Positions 1-12,424 of a stretch of DNA of 64,000 nucleotides are shown here, piece after piece. The DNA comes from Bettongia penicillata ogilbyi. Taxonomy: Eukaryota > Chordata > Mammalia > Diprotodontia > Potoroidae. Below the pieces are notes generated by a model. It was not told the origin of the DNA, made no database searches, and was given only the letters and a program-made list of their open reading frames with translations. The stretch lies in the NCBI GenBank assembly GCA_023548195.1, contig JAJHZJ010000220.1:3775204-3839203 (forward strand), given 5' to 3'. Within the stretch, counting starts at the first letter, position 1; every line of letters begins with the position of its first letter. Both the position numbers and the translations under genes were made by a program.

Positions 1-379
1 AGTTTGCCCACAGTCACATGGTTAATATATATCAGAGGTAATATTTGGATGTGTCCAGGATTACAGGCAACCTCACGAATACAAGAGGAATTGGTTCCTT
101 GCATCTTTTTAAGAGGGACAGCTGGTCTAAAGCAAGAATTGGATGGTGCCAGAGAAGGTTTTCATAGGTACAGAAAGACAGAAAAGAAAGATAGAAAAAT
201 TGGAGTTTTTGTCTCCCTAACATTTCTTTGTTTCCTTTCTTTTTCTCAAACACAATTTCTGTCTTCATCACTAGAGTTGTTAGAGCTTTTTTCACTCTTC
301 TTAGAATTATGCATTGCTATCTATCTTCTGCAAACAGTATTTGAATGCTGACAATATTTCCCCCTCTTGACATTGTTTG

Positions 380-2720
380 AAGATATGATTTTGACATCTT
401 CCCCCAAAGATACCTCAGATAATTCTCACAAATGGGCTTCTCCAACCAAGTTACCTCTACCATATTTATTCTTCTGATTAGAACTGGAAAGTAATTTTTT
501 TTTTAAATTTTGTAGTTTTTAATCTGCTCTGTGTTTTTCTTCTCAGCTTTAGTTTTCTTAAGTGCCTTAAATTCTCTGTGTCTAGAAGCAGTAACTACTA
601 ATATTTCAGAAGCTTCTTCTACCCTTTCTTTCCTGAGCATGCACGTAACAACGTTGTTGACTCTGGATTTTAATTCATTTATCACATTGTTTCTCATGTT
701 GTACTACCCTAAAGAAAGAATTGTTGCAGAATATATCTTCTGCATATTGAGCTATTTTAGTTAGATAGCATTCAGATAACATCTGTCTTTGTTCTGTTCT
801 AGCCAAAATAACACTGACAAATGTCTCTAATTTTTTTCAAGATTGAGTTTTCCCTTAAGAATGCTCCTTTTGAATCATCCACCACAGATTTCAAGTAAGC
901 CTCTTCAACAGCTGGGTTAAGGAAACTAGGAGAAAGTTTTAATTGTCACAATTTCATTTTCACACTGGTGTCACAAAAATTGAGCCTTCTTTTTTTGTTT
1001 GCGTTTCATTCTACCATTTTGAAAATTTTAAAAGAGGATCCAAACAACATCCAGGAAGTCTGTTGAAAATTTTCATATCTGTTACATAGTTAACAGTCAG
1101 TATCCCTTCTGTGTAATTCTAAGCAAATACAACAAATGAATTGATTTGTTCTAGTTTAATTCTGGTTGGTTGTGAAATCTATATGCTGGCATTGTTCAAC
1201 AAATACTCAGAAAGATTTTATACATGTGCCATGCTCCAAAATGCCAAGTATCTCTATCATCAGTGATTGTTCCAGAAGCCTGATTACTAAGGTTCAAAAT
1301 GGTAGACTTAGTCTTTTCCTCCATAGGAATCTCAATGTAAAAAAGGCCAAATAATCATAGGAAATTCTGACTTCCCAAGAATATCTGGACAATTATAGTT
1401 GTGGCAATGTATTCTTGAACTTTCAGTGAATTGTTTGACTAACGTTTTTTCTCCAGATATTCCACTTCCTCCAGATTAACTCCAGATTTAATCAATGTTT
1501 CAGTGTCATTAATTGATAGTTTCATCTGTTTCTTTTTCAGTTCCTTCCACTGGCTACTTGGCTGATTGCAGATTTTCTTAAGAGTTTTATTCTTTCATTT
1601 TTAATAGGTTTTGTGGGGTCAAAAAATTCCTTTTCTTTCAATGTATCCCCCTATTCTAGAACCGACTTTTTTTCCTATGCCGAGAGAAAGGTCTGAATAC
1701 TTCATGTACATCAGGCTGCTGTTCATCACTACTACTTTTCTTGTCCACTGTAGCATCTTCTGATATTGCTTCTAACAATGTTCTAATTTGCTTCTTCATA
1801 TCAGTCAAAATTCCATGCTTTATTTTTGGTGATAGCTGAAATCTTCAAATTCAACATCTATTGCCTAAAGATTATGAAAGAACTATTCTTGTAATATTTG
1901 TTTTTGACTCATTCTTATTTGCCATTTCTTTTCATCTTCCTGTTCTGAAGTCTTCCTCATTTAATGAAGGAAAAAACATAGTTGTCATCTCCTCTTTGAA
2001 CTTTGGTAAGACTAGTTAAGTACTTCATCTTTTTTACTTTCACCTCGTGAAATAAAATGCAATATATTTCTCACATGAATGGCCTAATCTACCTTCTGCT
2101 GCTACTTATGGAACACAAGTAAACTTGTTCTGTGAAAATATATTTCAAGCTGTTTCCACTTCTACATATGTTTCTTTTGCCTATCAACTTATGTGATAGT
2201 TTGTCTTTTTAGGAATATCTTCAAAAGTTTTCCTGCAGTTTTCTTTCAGGGGCTGCCAAATATTTTATTTGTCATCTGTTAGTCAAAATCTGCTACTTCA
2301 ACACCGGTGTTTCTCCATCGAAAACAAAAACAAAAACAACATCTGAAAAACTTAATGAAATAAAATGAGAAGATGGTCATTTTCAATTGAATTTCCAGGG
2401 CTGTACTTGAATCTTAAAAGTGCTTAATTCAACGAGATGCTAATATCTGTGAACTAAAGAGATTTGAACTCAATGACCTCTAAGGTTCATTTCAGCTCAA
2501 GATCAACAATTTTCACAAATGAGAAGTAGCAAGTCAAAAGTAAGAATTTTTCCCTCTAGTATTTCTTGATGTGTCTGTCTTCCTGAACACTCAAGAAGCT
2601 TCCAAAGTCTCTGGACTCCCACTACACTTGAGTTTTCATAAATGATTTTTCTGGAACCACACCTGTTAGAAACAACCTGTCTTTCTAAGAATGATAGAGG
2701 ACTGTGCATTTTGGAAGTTT
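380..2720 (-). pseudogene. possible decayed processed pseudogene, identity not recognised
   Basis: Reading the minus strand gives several short gene-like peptides in changing frames. One, at 503-697, is a 64-codon Lys/Glu-rich stretch starting MRNNVINELKSRVNNVV. Another near 850-930 includes [21 protein letters not shown] third near 1690-1800 includes a Ser/Asp/Glu-rich run followed by HEVFRPFSRHRKKSR. The pieces are broken by stops and frameshifts, do not match the L1, RTE or CR1 proteins found elsewhere in the window, and show no introns that I can see. An old retroposed copy of a coiled-coil nuclear protein would fit, but I could not name a parent gene. Chance coding-like composition remains possible. 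Confidence 0.28.
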
Positions 2721-3158
2721 GAGACCATATGTTCTATACTCCCTCATAGCAGGACTAGGATCTTCAGTCGTGAATTCCTGGAGCAAGAAAGAGAAGAAAG
2801 AGGTGGTGACACACAGGAATGATGTCAGCACTCTAACTCTGAAGTTATCCCTTGACTTCTCTCTTCAGTTTAAAATGGAACAGCTTCTTCTCAGCCACAA
2901 GTTGAATGAACTTTTCCTTACTCAGCACTGCACACTTCCTTTGAACATTCTGTTCCTAGGAAGGAACAAATGAGCATGTTAATACTTCACCTTCAAGTAA
3001 CCCCCAGAAATAAATTTCTTTAGAAACTCTAGTATTCTAAGATTTCCACCATATATGAAAATACACTTTTCATTACTTTCTTTTGTGGCCACATTAAGGA
3101 ATCACTAAACATGCAAGTACATGTTGACTAGGTTTGAATGATAATATCTTTATGAGTA

Positions 3159-3400
3159 GGGGGCAGCTGAATGGTACAGTGTATATAATATTGGGCATAA
3201 AGTCAAGAAGATTCATCTTTTGAGTTCAAATCTGGCCTCAGATGTTTATAACTATATGACCCTGAATAATTCACTTAAACCTTTTTATGTTAGTTTGCTA
3301 ATCTGTACAAAGAGCTGGAGATGAAAATGGAAACCATGCCAGGATCTTTGCCAAGAAAATCCCAAATAGGGTCACAAAAATAACTGCAATGACTGAAATC
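3159..3400 (+). mobile_element. tRNA-derived marsupial SINE
   Basis: The copy starts with a tRNA-like head (gggcagctgaatggtacag) and has a Pol III B-box-like agttcaaatct at 3223-3233. The body recalls the sequence 'gaccctgggcaagtcacttaa', and the 3' part contains the 'ccaagaaaaccccaaatggggtcac' theme ending in gactgaaa. The same structure recurs at 49376-49622 and, inverted, at 4055, 15930 and 26645. It is non-autonomous and would have needed a LINE enzyme. Confidence 0.8.
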
Positions 3401-3969
3401 TCTATAAAATTTCTCTACATTTATTCTACACTGCTTATGGTGACAGATAAGCAGAAATTATCATAATTGTGCTTTTTTAAAATTTCTATATGTCATGAGG
3501 ATGGTATCTAAAGATCATATGTCTTGTAAATGCTGGTTCTTATTAACTTTCAGTATATGATGGAACCAAAAGGAGAATCTGTGAAATATCTTTCCATTTA
3601 GATTAAATTTTCTTTGACCTACGGGAGTAAATACAAAACCTTTTGTGCCTTTCAAACCTTTCAAAGCCAATCTCCTTCCTTATTTTTATATTCTTTTCAC
3701 ACTTTTCTTCTTTGCACATGATCCATGATATGGCAATACTAAATTTCTTGGTATTCTCCACCCATGATGCTCCTGATTCTGAGCTTATGTAAGAGGCAGC
3801 CATCATCCTTAGAATCTTCTCCCTCCTTACCTCTGCTTCTTGGTTTTCCTGACTCCCTTAAATGCTGAACTGAAATTCTGTCCTTTGTCTTTTCCCACTC
3901 TTCCTCTTTCCATTGGGATTATTGTCCACTTATGCATATTTTTCTTGTATACAAAATTATTTGTGTACT

Positions 3970-4050
3970 GTTTCTCTCATAAAATGTAGTTTCATTGAGG
4001 ACAGGGATCATGCTTTGCCTTTGTATTCCCACATTTAGCTTATTATGTAG
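3970..4050 (+). mobile_element. L2/MIR-type 3' end relic
   Basis: A short stretch reads like the widespread L2/MIR end ('ctccttgaggacagggac...tttgtattcccac...'). It runs directly into the minus-strand SINE at 4055, so it was probably cut by that insertion. Too short for a subfamily call. Confidence 0.45.
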
Positions 4051-4054
4051 ATGT

Positions 4055-4318
4055 CTTTGTTGCTTTTATCCAGTCATTTTTCAGCTGTGCCTGACTCTTA
4101 ATGACCCTATTTGGGTTTTTTTTTTTCTCAAAGTCACTGGGATAGTTTGACATTTCCTGCTCCAGCTCATTTTATAGATGAAGAAAATGAGACAGAAAGG
4201 ATTAAGTGAATTGTCCAAGGTTATATAGTTAGTAAGTATCTAAGGCCAGATTTACACTCCAGAAGATGAGTCTTTCTGATTCCTGGACAAACATTCAATC
4301 CACAGGCCATTTATGTGG
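4055..4318 (-). mobile_element. tRNA-derived marsupial SINE, inverted
   Basis: In reverse orientation this carries the same SINE signatures as 3159: the 'tgaccctatttgggtttt' block, the 'agctcattttatagatga' block and a decayed tRNA-like head near 4240-4318. An interior run of T at 4119-4129 interrupts it. Confidence 0.75.
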
Positions 4319-4454
4319 TATATCTGGTTGCAGTAATAATAAATTGCTATTCATTGACTGATATGTATCTTCTCATTGTATTTTTAATTATAATAAAACA
4401 TGATCATGGTACAATAAACTGTGATCAGATACAGACTTTAAAATTCATTTATTC

Positions 4455-4775
4455 TCAACTCATTAATTCAATTCAATGAATATTTATTAAATTCCTACTA
4501 TATGTGTCAAGAGCAGTGTTAGTGAGGATCAAAAAAAAGAGGCAAAAGAAAATCCAAGACCTCAACTTGTTTACAATCTAATGGAGATTTCAACATGCAA
4601 ACACATATAGAGAAAGCAATCTATATACAGGAATCATAAGAATTTGAAGAAAATGGTGCCCCAAAAGGTTAACTGATGCACCTGAGTTTACATAGTCAGA
4701 AGGTGGTAGAGCTGGTATTTGAAGTTAGATGCAACTCCAACTATAGTGTTTCTATCATTGTGCCTCAATAAGGAA
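4455..4775 (+). mobile_element. MIR/L2-related repeat (CORE-SINE type)
   Basis: The left part matches the theme 'aatatttattaaattcctactatatgtg...agtgaggatcaaaa', and the middle matches 'ccaagacctcaacttgtttacaatctaatggag'. The right part has the 'gtcagaaggtggtagagctggtatttgaa' block typical of MIR-like elements. The family level is uncertain: it could be two adjacent old repeats. Confidence 0.55.
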
Positions 4776-5499
4776 ATAGTTAAAATCTTCTAATTATGTC
4801 ACATCATTGATGGAAGAAAAATAATTTCATTTTACACCATCTATGCAAAAGAAAAAAAGACAATATGGAGTCAAGGACAGTTTTTGTTTGTTTTTAGTTT
4901 TCTGTTTCATGGTTCATCATCACTAAAGAACATATCTATTATGTAATGGTCTGCCAATGTACTTAGGTAGGTTGAGGTATGCATCATCTATGCTTTGTTC
5001 ATATTCAAAGACTTCATTGGTTGGCAGGACTTGTCAAATACTTCATTTCACTATCATACCTTTTGAGGAGACAGCATCATTGCCATAGTATGATGAAACA
5101 CTGGAATCATACTTGATGAAAATAAAGCAAGCTCCTAAATTTAATGATTTTTGTGACCTGTCCACAAAGTTTGTACAATTAACAGATGAAATTACAACCT
5201 ACTGAAACATTTAAAAAATAAGCATCCTAAAAATAGAGATATGAATGAGAAATATCTTTTCTTTTTTTATATAATTAATTTACTATCAGTTTTCAACAAT
5301 CACTTCCATAAGTTTTAATTTTTTCTCCCCCCTCCCTATGATGACATGCAATCTTATACGGGTTCTATACATACATTTCCATTAAACATATTTTCACATT
5401 AGTCATGTTGCATAGAAGAATTAAAACAAAAGATAACAAAATAGAAAATAGTCTGATTCATTCAGCATTCTGACCCCAGAGATTTTTCTCTAGATGAGG

Positions 5500-7080
5500 A
5501 TGACATTTTACATCAAGTGTTCTTTTGAAATGTTTTAGGGCCTTGCATTATTGTAAAAGGTCAAGACTATCAGAAAGAGTCCTCTCACACCGTGGTTATT
5601 ATTTTGTACAATGTTCTCCTGGTGCTGTTCACTTTCCTCAACATCAGTTGATATATCTTTCCATGGATGTCTTAAGTCCACCTGCTTGTCATTTCTTATT
5701 GCGCAATGGTATTTCATTATATTCATATTCCACAACTTGTTCAGCCATTCTCCAACTGATGGGTATCACCTCAATTTCCATTTCTTGGCTACCACCAAAA
5801 GAGCTTCTATAAATATTTCTTTTACAGGTGAATCCTTTTCCCATCTTTATGATCTCTTTGGGATACATCTCTAGAAGCGTTATTGCTGGGTCAAAAGGTA
5901 CGCACATTTTTATAGTCCCTTAGGCATAGTTCAAAATTGCTGTCCAGGATATTTGAATCTGCTCACAGCTTCACCAACAATGAATTGGTATTCCAACTTA
6001 CTCACATCTTTTCCAACATTTATCACTTTCCTGTTTTTTCATGTTAACCAATCTGATAGGTGTGATATGGTACCTCAGAGTTGTTTTGATTTGCATCTCT
6101 CTAATCAACAGTGATTTAGAGCATTTTTTTCATGTCTATAGATAGTTTATTTTCTTTCTCTAAAAATTGCCTACCCATACCCTTTGACCATTTATCAGTT
6201 GGGGAAATACTTGTATTCTTGTAAATTTTACTCAGTTCTTTATATATTTTAGAAATGAGGCCTTCATCATAGACATGAGCTGTAAAATATATTTCCCAGT
6301 TTCCTGCTTCCCTCCTAATCTTGGTTGTATGGGTTAGATATTATTTATTATCTTGAGGCAGGTTTAATTTATTCCTATGATCTCCAGTGTATTCAAAAGA
6401 AATAGGTGCTGTATTTTGTAAAAACCTTTTTCTGCCTGTGTGGAGATAATCATGTGTTTTCTACTAATTTTGTTGATGATGTGATCAATTATGCTGAGAG
6501 TTTTTCCAATTTTGAACTAGCCTAGCTTTCCTGGTATAAATCTTACCTGATCAAAGTGTATTTATTCTCATGATAAGTTGCTGTAATCTTCCTACTAATA
6601 CCTTATTCAAAATTTTTGCATCTATGTTCATTAGGGGAAATTGGTTTATAATTTTCTTTCTGTTTTGACTCTTTCTGGGTTAGTGATGAGAACCATATTT
6701 GTATCATGAAGAGAATTTGATAGAACTCATTCTTCACCAATTTTCTCAAATAGTCTGTATGATATTGGAATCAACTATTCTTTAAATGTCTGATAGAATT
6801 CACTTGCAAATCCATCTGGCCCAGGAACTTATTTTTTTTCCCTAGGGAGTCAAATGATGACTTGTTCAATTTCTTTTTCTTAGATAGGGTTATGTAAGCA
6901 TTTTACTTGTTCTTATGTTAATCTGGGCAATTTATATTTTTACAAATATTCATACATTTCACTAAGATTGAAAAAATTATGAGCATACAGTTGGGAAAAG
7001 AAATTTCTAATTATTATTTTAATTTCTTCTTCACTGGGGGTTAGCTCACCCATTTCATTTCTGATACTGATAATTTTATT
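5500..7080 (-). pseudogene. L1 ORF2 remnant (reverse transcriptase and C-terminus)
   Basis: ORF2 encodes the L1 endonuclease and reverse transcriptase. Visible here are the RT motif SPGPDGFASEFYQ near 6790-6840 (minus) and the C-terminal PFDPAITLLEMYPKEIIKMG at about 5840-5900, followed by the WNMNIMKYHCAIRNDK block at 5690-5735, which matches the Trp/Tyr-rich end of mammalian ORF2. The YxDD-containing middle part is absent. Multiple stops rule out function. Confidence 0.8.
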
Positions 7081-7082
7081 TT

Positions 7083-7200
7083 TTTTATATATATTATATA
7101 ATATATATTATAAATATATATATTTTTATTATAAGTTTAGTTATGATATTTATTTTATATAAAACTTTTATATAAGTTTAGTTATGATATTATTTTATTT
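7083..7200. repeat. (TA)-rich low-complexity tract with short duplication
   Basis: AT-only sequence sits at a deletion point inside the L1. The phrase 'ataagtttagttatgatat' occurs twice, at about 7132-7150 and 7172-7190, consistent with a small local duplication. Confidence 0.75.
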
Positions 7201-7999
7201 TTGGTGATGCCTTTTAGCAAGATATAGTTTCCTTCCTTATCTTGTAGTATCTAGTAGATTAGATCTACTTTTGCTTGATTTTTCTGAGATTAGAAATGCT
7301 ACACATGCTATTTTACATCAGTTGAAGAATAATATCATCTACCTCAGCCTTTTTCTTTTACTCTCTGTTTATCCCCCTGTTTCAAATATGTTTCTTGTAA
7401 ACACTATATTGTAAAATTATGATTTTTAATCCATTCTGCTATCTGTCTCTGTTTTATGGGATTGTTCTTCCCATTCCATTCAAAATTATGGTTACTATCT
7501 GTGTATTTCTCTCCATCCTATTCCTCCACTCTGTTTATGCTTTTATTTCCCCCTTCCTTTCCTCAAGAGTTTTACTTTTGACCATCATCTCTCTGTCTTC
7601 CCTTCCTTATATCACCCCTTCCATTTTCCCTTACTACTTCCTCCATCCCTTCTAAGTAATCTCTCTATTCTTTTTCCCCCTTCACCTCCTACTGCCTATA
7701 GAGCAAATTGGATTTCTATCTTTAACTCAGCATGCTGTTCCCTCCTTGAACCAAGTCAGATGAGAGTAAACCTCAAACAATGCTCATCCCCCTCTCTTGT
7801 TTCTCTCTACTATAATACATTTTTATGCTTCTTCATGTGATGTAATTTACATTCTTCTTTCTCCTACTCTCCTCTTCTGCCTTTGCAATAAATGTCATAA
7901 AAATATACAATTCTCAAGATTAACAAGTATTAACCTCCCATACAGGGAGGCAAAAAGTTTGCCTGTATTGTATAACAGTTTTTCCCGTTTAGCTTTTTA

Positions 8000-8890
8000 T
8001 GCCTCTTTTGGGTCTTCTTTTTTGAATATCAAATTTTCTCTTGATCTCTGGCCTTTTCATCAGTAAGATCTGGAAATCTTTTATTTCACTGAATATTCAT
8101 TTCCTTGCTGAAAAGGTTTTCTTCACTTTTTCTGGGTTATTGAGCTTTGGTTGTAGTTCAGACTTATTTGCCTTCCAGAATATTTTATTCCTGCCCCTCC
8201 AAACTTTTAACAAAGGTGCTGCAAGATCCTATGTGAATCTGACTGTAGTTCCTCTGTATTCAAATTGTTTCTTTCAGACTGCTTGCAATATTTTATCCTT
8301 GACATGATAGTTCTGGAATTTGGTAACAATATTCCTTGGTGTCTTCAATTTGGATTTCTTTCAGGAGGTGATCGGTGGATTCTTTCAATGATTATTTTGA
8401 CCTCTGAATCTAGGACGTCAGGGCAGTTTTCTTTGATGATATCTTAGAAAGTATTGTCCAGGCTCTTTTTCTCATCATGGCTTTCTAGTAGACCAATAAT
8501 TTTTAGTTTTCTGGATCTGTTTTACTAGTCTGTTGTTTTTCCAATGAGATATTTTACATTTTCTTCTATTTTTATGCATTCTTTAGATTTTTTTTTCCAA
8601 CTGATTCTTGATGCCTCAAAGAGTCATGAGCTTCTACTTGCCAAATTCTGATTTATTGTTTTCTTCAGTTAACTTTTGTATTTCCTTTTCCATTTGTCCA
8701 TTTTTCCCAGTTAAGTTTTGTACCTTCTTATCCATTTGGCCAATTTTACTTTTTAAGGAGCTTTTCTCTTCAGTGAATCTTTTTGTTTTTCATTTAGTCA
8801 ATTGTATTTTTAAAATCATTGGACAACGTTACTTTTACCTCTCTAATTTGGCTTTTAAAATCCTTCTTGATCTCTTCTAAGAATGCTTTT
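8000..8890 (-). pseudogene. L1 ORF1 remnant (RNA-binding chaperone)
   Basis: The minus strand contains the coiled-coil part (about 8890-8590), an RRM-like part with the sequence for 'GLLESHDEKK' near 8480-8500, and the C-terminal domain down to about 8000. ORF1 protein forms trimers that coat the L1 RNA. Frames are broken. The same three blocks occur in each HAL1 copy of this window, which allowed the assignment. Confidence 0.75.
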
Positions 8891-9355
8891 TTTGGGACTG
8901 GAGAGCTGTTCATAATCGAGGTTTAAGATGCAGGCATATTGTCATTACTGTCCTCTTCTGAATTCATATTTTGATCTTCCCTGTCCCCACAATAAGATTT
9001 TTTGGTTGTTGCTTTTATGACTTACTACTTGCTCATGGTGATTGCCTTTTTCTTAACTTTTAAAGTAGAATTCTGTTTCTGGAACACAAGGGACTCTGTC
9101 CCATGTTTCTTGTGCTGGGAGTTTGACACCTGGCTTCTGGCTTTGTGTGGTGGCCTCTGGTTCTTTCAGGTAGAACCTATATAATGCTGAAGCTTACTTG
9201 GTGCTGAGCTGACAAGTCTACTCTAAGGTCAAGGCCAAGTCTTTTCTAACAATCATCTGAAGAAGTTATATACTTAATACATGCTCTGATAATGCTGCTA
9301 TTCCCAGAATTCCTGTGTTACATTCAGAACCAGTAGGCATTCAAGAATATAATCC

Positions 9356-9360
<5 letters not shown>

Positions 9361-9403
<43 letters not shown>
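9361..9403. repeat. (TA)n microsatellite
   Basis: About 21 uninterrupted AT dinucleotides just beyond the L1 5' end. Length uniformity suggests a polymorphic locus. Confidence 0.97.
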
Positions 9404-9408
<5 letters not shown>

Positions 9409-9679
9409 TCTCCTAAAATCAAAATTGTATACTCCCAACTTTTTATCAGTATTAAAAAGGAGCTATGAACTATTTTTATTTCAGAAAAAAATAAATCTAC
9501 TTTCAAAGGAAGACTTTTCACTGTTAAAGATATTCAGAAAAATGCACTACAGTGTATGAAGGACATTCTAAATGATGATTTTTCAAATTGTTTTGATAAT
9601 TTCAACATCCTGAAATAAGTTCTGGTAATTTTCTAATATGTGACAGTTTTCCAATAGATTAAAGACTAAAACAAAGATA

Positions 9680-10290
9680 ATGCATTACACTATTGTTATT
9701 TGACAGAACTGCATAAATGTTAGAGTTAGAAATAATCAAGGAGAAAGAGTGTATCTGTACTTCATGATAAGATGATGGTATATTTAGAAACATATACAGG
9801 GTCATCAAAAAAACATCTCAGACAATCATCAGTAGAATATTCAGATACAAAAGAAATATGCAAAAATCATTAGCATTTCTATAAAACAATGATAAATGAA
9901 GAAACTAATGGAAACAAATAAGTCACATTCAATATAATAACAAATATATGCAATTTCTGGATGTCATTCTATCAAAATGCAAGATACAAACACATTTAAT
10001 TACAATACACTTTTCAAAAGAGTAAAGAGTGACAAATAATCAGAGAAATTCATTCTTCACAATGAATGGGGAAAAACAAATGTAACAAAATTATTATTAC
10101 ACCTAAATCAATTTACTGATTTAATTATATATCAAAGTAATAAAACTCATTTTCAAGAATAAAAGTTCTAAAATCCCAATGGAACTATGTGCCATGTAAT
10201 GAAGAAAATGACATTCCCAGACCTCAAATTATATTATTAAGCAGTTGTCATTGAACTATTTAGTATTTTTTTTAAATGACTGAGAGGGAA
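9680..10290 (+). mobile_element. truncated L1 ORF2 fragment
   Basis: The stretch aligns by eye to the ORF2 segment found intact in order at 57010-57480: the 'aaatcattagcatttctataa' block, the 'ggatgtcattctatcaaaa' block and the '...acctcaaattatattattaagcagttgtcat' block. Both ends are truncated, and it is strongly decayed. It lies between the (TA)n tract and the LTR at 10413. Confidence 0.65.
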
Positions 10291-10412
10291 AAGTTATTTA
10301 ATACTTAAGGATTAACTTCTTCATGTGGTTTCACAGAGAGGCTATCTGATCTAGTACATACCAAGTTTACTTCAGTCCCGTATTGCCTGGGTTCAATCCT
10401 ATCTTCAGATGC

Positions 10413-10908
10413 TGTAGCAAGAGTGCAATACTCACAGCACCTATGGCAGCTATGGATATGCCTTTGTAATTCTGAATCTTGAAATACAATAGACTCTCCA
10501 TATGGAAGACTGAATCAAAACATTTACTCAAACACCAGAAAGACAAGTTCTAACACCAGAAAGCCAAATGCATCATAGCACCAAATAAATCTATACACAA
10601 TAACAATGAAGAGGGCAACACTTTTCCCTTTGTTAGGCTTTCCACAAAGTAGCTCCCTTATAATCACAAACAGGCTCTCCCACTTATGCTAGTTGCTGTC
10701 CCACTCCCACCTGCTTTCTCTGTCTTTCCCAACTCTGATTAGTCTGACCAACTTCCTCTCAGCTCTACTCCAACTCTGTCTCTTCCTGTTCCACCTTCCT
10801 GTACCATTCAGCAAGCTCCTCCCACCACAAGTGTCATGTGATTCAAACAGGTCACATAGACCTATAAATGGATGTGAAAGGTCTTCCCATTCCATTAAAA
10901 ATACATTA
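10413..10908 (-). mobile_element. endogenous retrovirus solo LTR, family 1
   Basis: Non-coding and starting TGTAG in plus orientation. It is alignable to 39728-40122: shared 'atgaaatac(c)a(c/t)agactctcca(c/t)atggaaga(c)' and 'aaactcctcccacca' blocks. Minus orientation is inferred from AATAAA-type signals on the minus strand near the 'aaacatttactc' block and from a TATA-like tttatag on the minus strand at about 10860. No internal viral genes flank it. Confidence 0.55.
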
Positions 10909-11372
10909 ATAATATAGAGATGGGAAGGGCAGAGAAGAAACAGGTATTGGCTAGAGCTCCACCCCAAAACCCCCGAAAATCCTGTAAAAATAGCTATAAA
11001 CAAATTCTAGTTTACCAAAAGTCATAAAAGAACAGACTGAAGTAAATTTTCAGCCCAAGACATTTTGGAAAGTCAGCAGGAAGGGTCTCTCAACACCAGA
11101 CTGCAAGCAGAATGCAGTTCTGTGTGGCCTGCAAGAGCATGGATAGAGCTGGAGCAGATTTTAGGGAACTGAATCACTAGTGGCACCTGCAGTTTCTAGA
11201 CTACTCAAAGCAAAAACACCAGATAACTCCAAAGTTTAGTAGGAGCAGTGTCTCATCTGGCTGAGAGGAGGCATGATCTGGCAGCAGCCCAAGATGAAGC
11301 AGCAGCCCTAGCCTCAGCCACAATCTCAAACCCAGGATGGCATCAGGCACTGCTGAAACAGAGGATGCTTCT

Positions 11373-11384
11373 GGAGCCCCTCTC
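11373..11384. repeat. target-site duplication, left copy, of HAL1 copy B
   Basis: ggagcccctctc, repeated perfectly at 14206-14217. If the G at 11385 is a mutated T, the duplication is 14 bp and the nick lies at CTCTT/AA, close to the L1 endonuclease preference. Confidence 0.9.
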
Positions 11385-12239
11385 GTTTTTTTTTTTTTTT
11401 TTTTTAAATAAATTTATTTATTTAACTTTTTACATTCATTTTCACAAAACTTTGGGTTCCAAATTTTCTCCACATTTATCCCCTCCCCCCACCCCAATAC
11501 ACCAATCATTCTAATTTTCCTATCACCAATCTGCCCTCTCTTCCATCATCCCTCCCTTCTCTTGTCCCCATCTTCTCTTTTATCCTGTAGGGCCAGATGA
11601 CATTCCATTCCCTATTAACTGTATTTCTTATTTCCTAGTAGCAAGAACAATACTCAACAGTTGTTCCTAAAACTTTGAGTTCCAAATTCTCCCCATCGCT
11701 CCCTCCCCCACCCATTCCCCTTTTGGGAGGCAAGAAATTCGGTATGGGCCATACCTGTGTAGTTTTCCAAATGACTTTGATGATAATCATGTTGTGTAAG
11801 ACTAACTGTATTTCCCTCCATTCTATCCTGCCCCTCAATGATTCTATTCTGTCTTTTGATCCTGTCCCTCCCCAAGAGTATTGACTTCAAATTGCTCCCT
11901 CCTCCCATTGCCCTCCCTTCCATCATCGCCCCCCTTGCTTATCTCTTTCTCCCCCACTTTCCCTGTATTGTAAGATAGGTTTTCATGCCAAAATGAGTGT
12001 GAATTTTATTCCTTCCTTTAGTCGAATGTGATGAGAGCAAACTTCATGTTTTTTTTCCTCAGCTCTCCTCTTTTTCCCTCCACTCAAAAAGTCTCCTGCT
12101 TGCCTCTTGAATGAGATATAATTTACCCCATTCCATTTCACCCTCTCTCTTCCCACTACATTTCTCTCTCACTGTTAACCTTAATTTCTTTCAAGATATG
12201 GTCCCACCCTATCAATTCACTCTGAACTCTCTGTCTCTG

Positions 12240-12304
12240 TATGTGCATTCATGTGTGTATGTGTGTGCATGCACACATATACATGGGTGTGTATGTGTGT
12301 GTGG
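12240..12304. repeat. (TG)n/(TGTA)n microsatellite in HAL1 3' UTR
   Basis: Imperfect tgtg/tatg repeats within copy B. They sit just downstream (element sense) of the 'cagtatctgggtagttgg' block, the same site as in copies A, C and E. Confidence 0.9.
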
Positions 12305-12424
12305 TCCCACCAACTACCCAGATACTGAAAAGTTTTAAGAGTTACAAATATTGTCTTTCCAGGTAGGGATGTAAACAGTTCACCTTGGTAACTCCCTTAT
12401 GACTTCTCTTGCTGTTTACTTTTT

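Larger units (their letters stand above)
5250..9240 (-). mobile_element. L1 LINE, near full span but internally deleted
   Basis: Reading the minus strand, order is 5' UTR (about 9240-8900), ORF1 (about 8890-8000), inter-ORF and endonuclease region (about 7960-7190), reverse transcriptase (about 7080-6380), ORF2 C-terminus (about 6340-5500) and 3' UTR (to 5250). Long stretches in between are missing: the right half of RT and connector at about 6340-6380, and the end of the endonuclease and the linker at 7080-7190, where a (TA)-rich tract now sits. Stops and frameshifts are frequent, so this is an old, dead copy. Confidence 0.85.

Noticed and set aside
10330..10412. tRNA-like 'gggttcaatcct' next to the LTR as a possible primer-binding site or tRNA gene
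   Set aside because: No complete cloverleaf can be drawn, and the match to a tRNA 3' end is not convincing.
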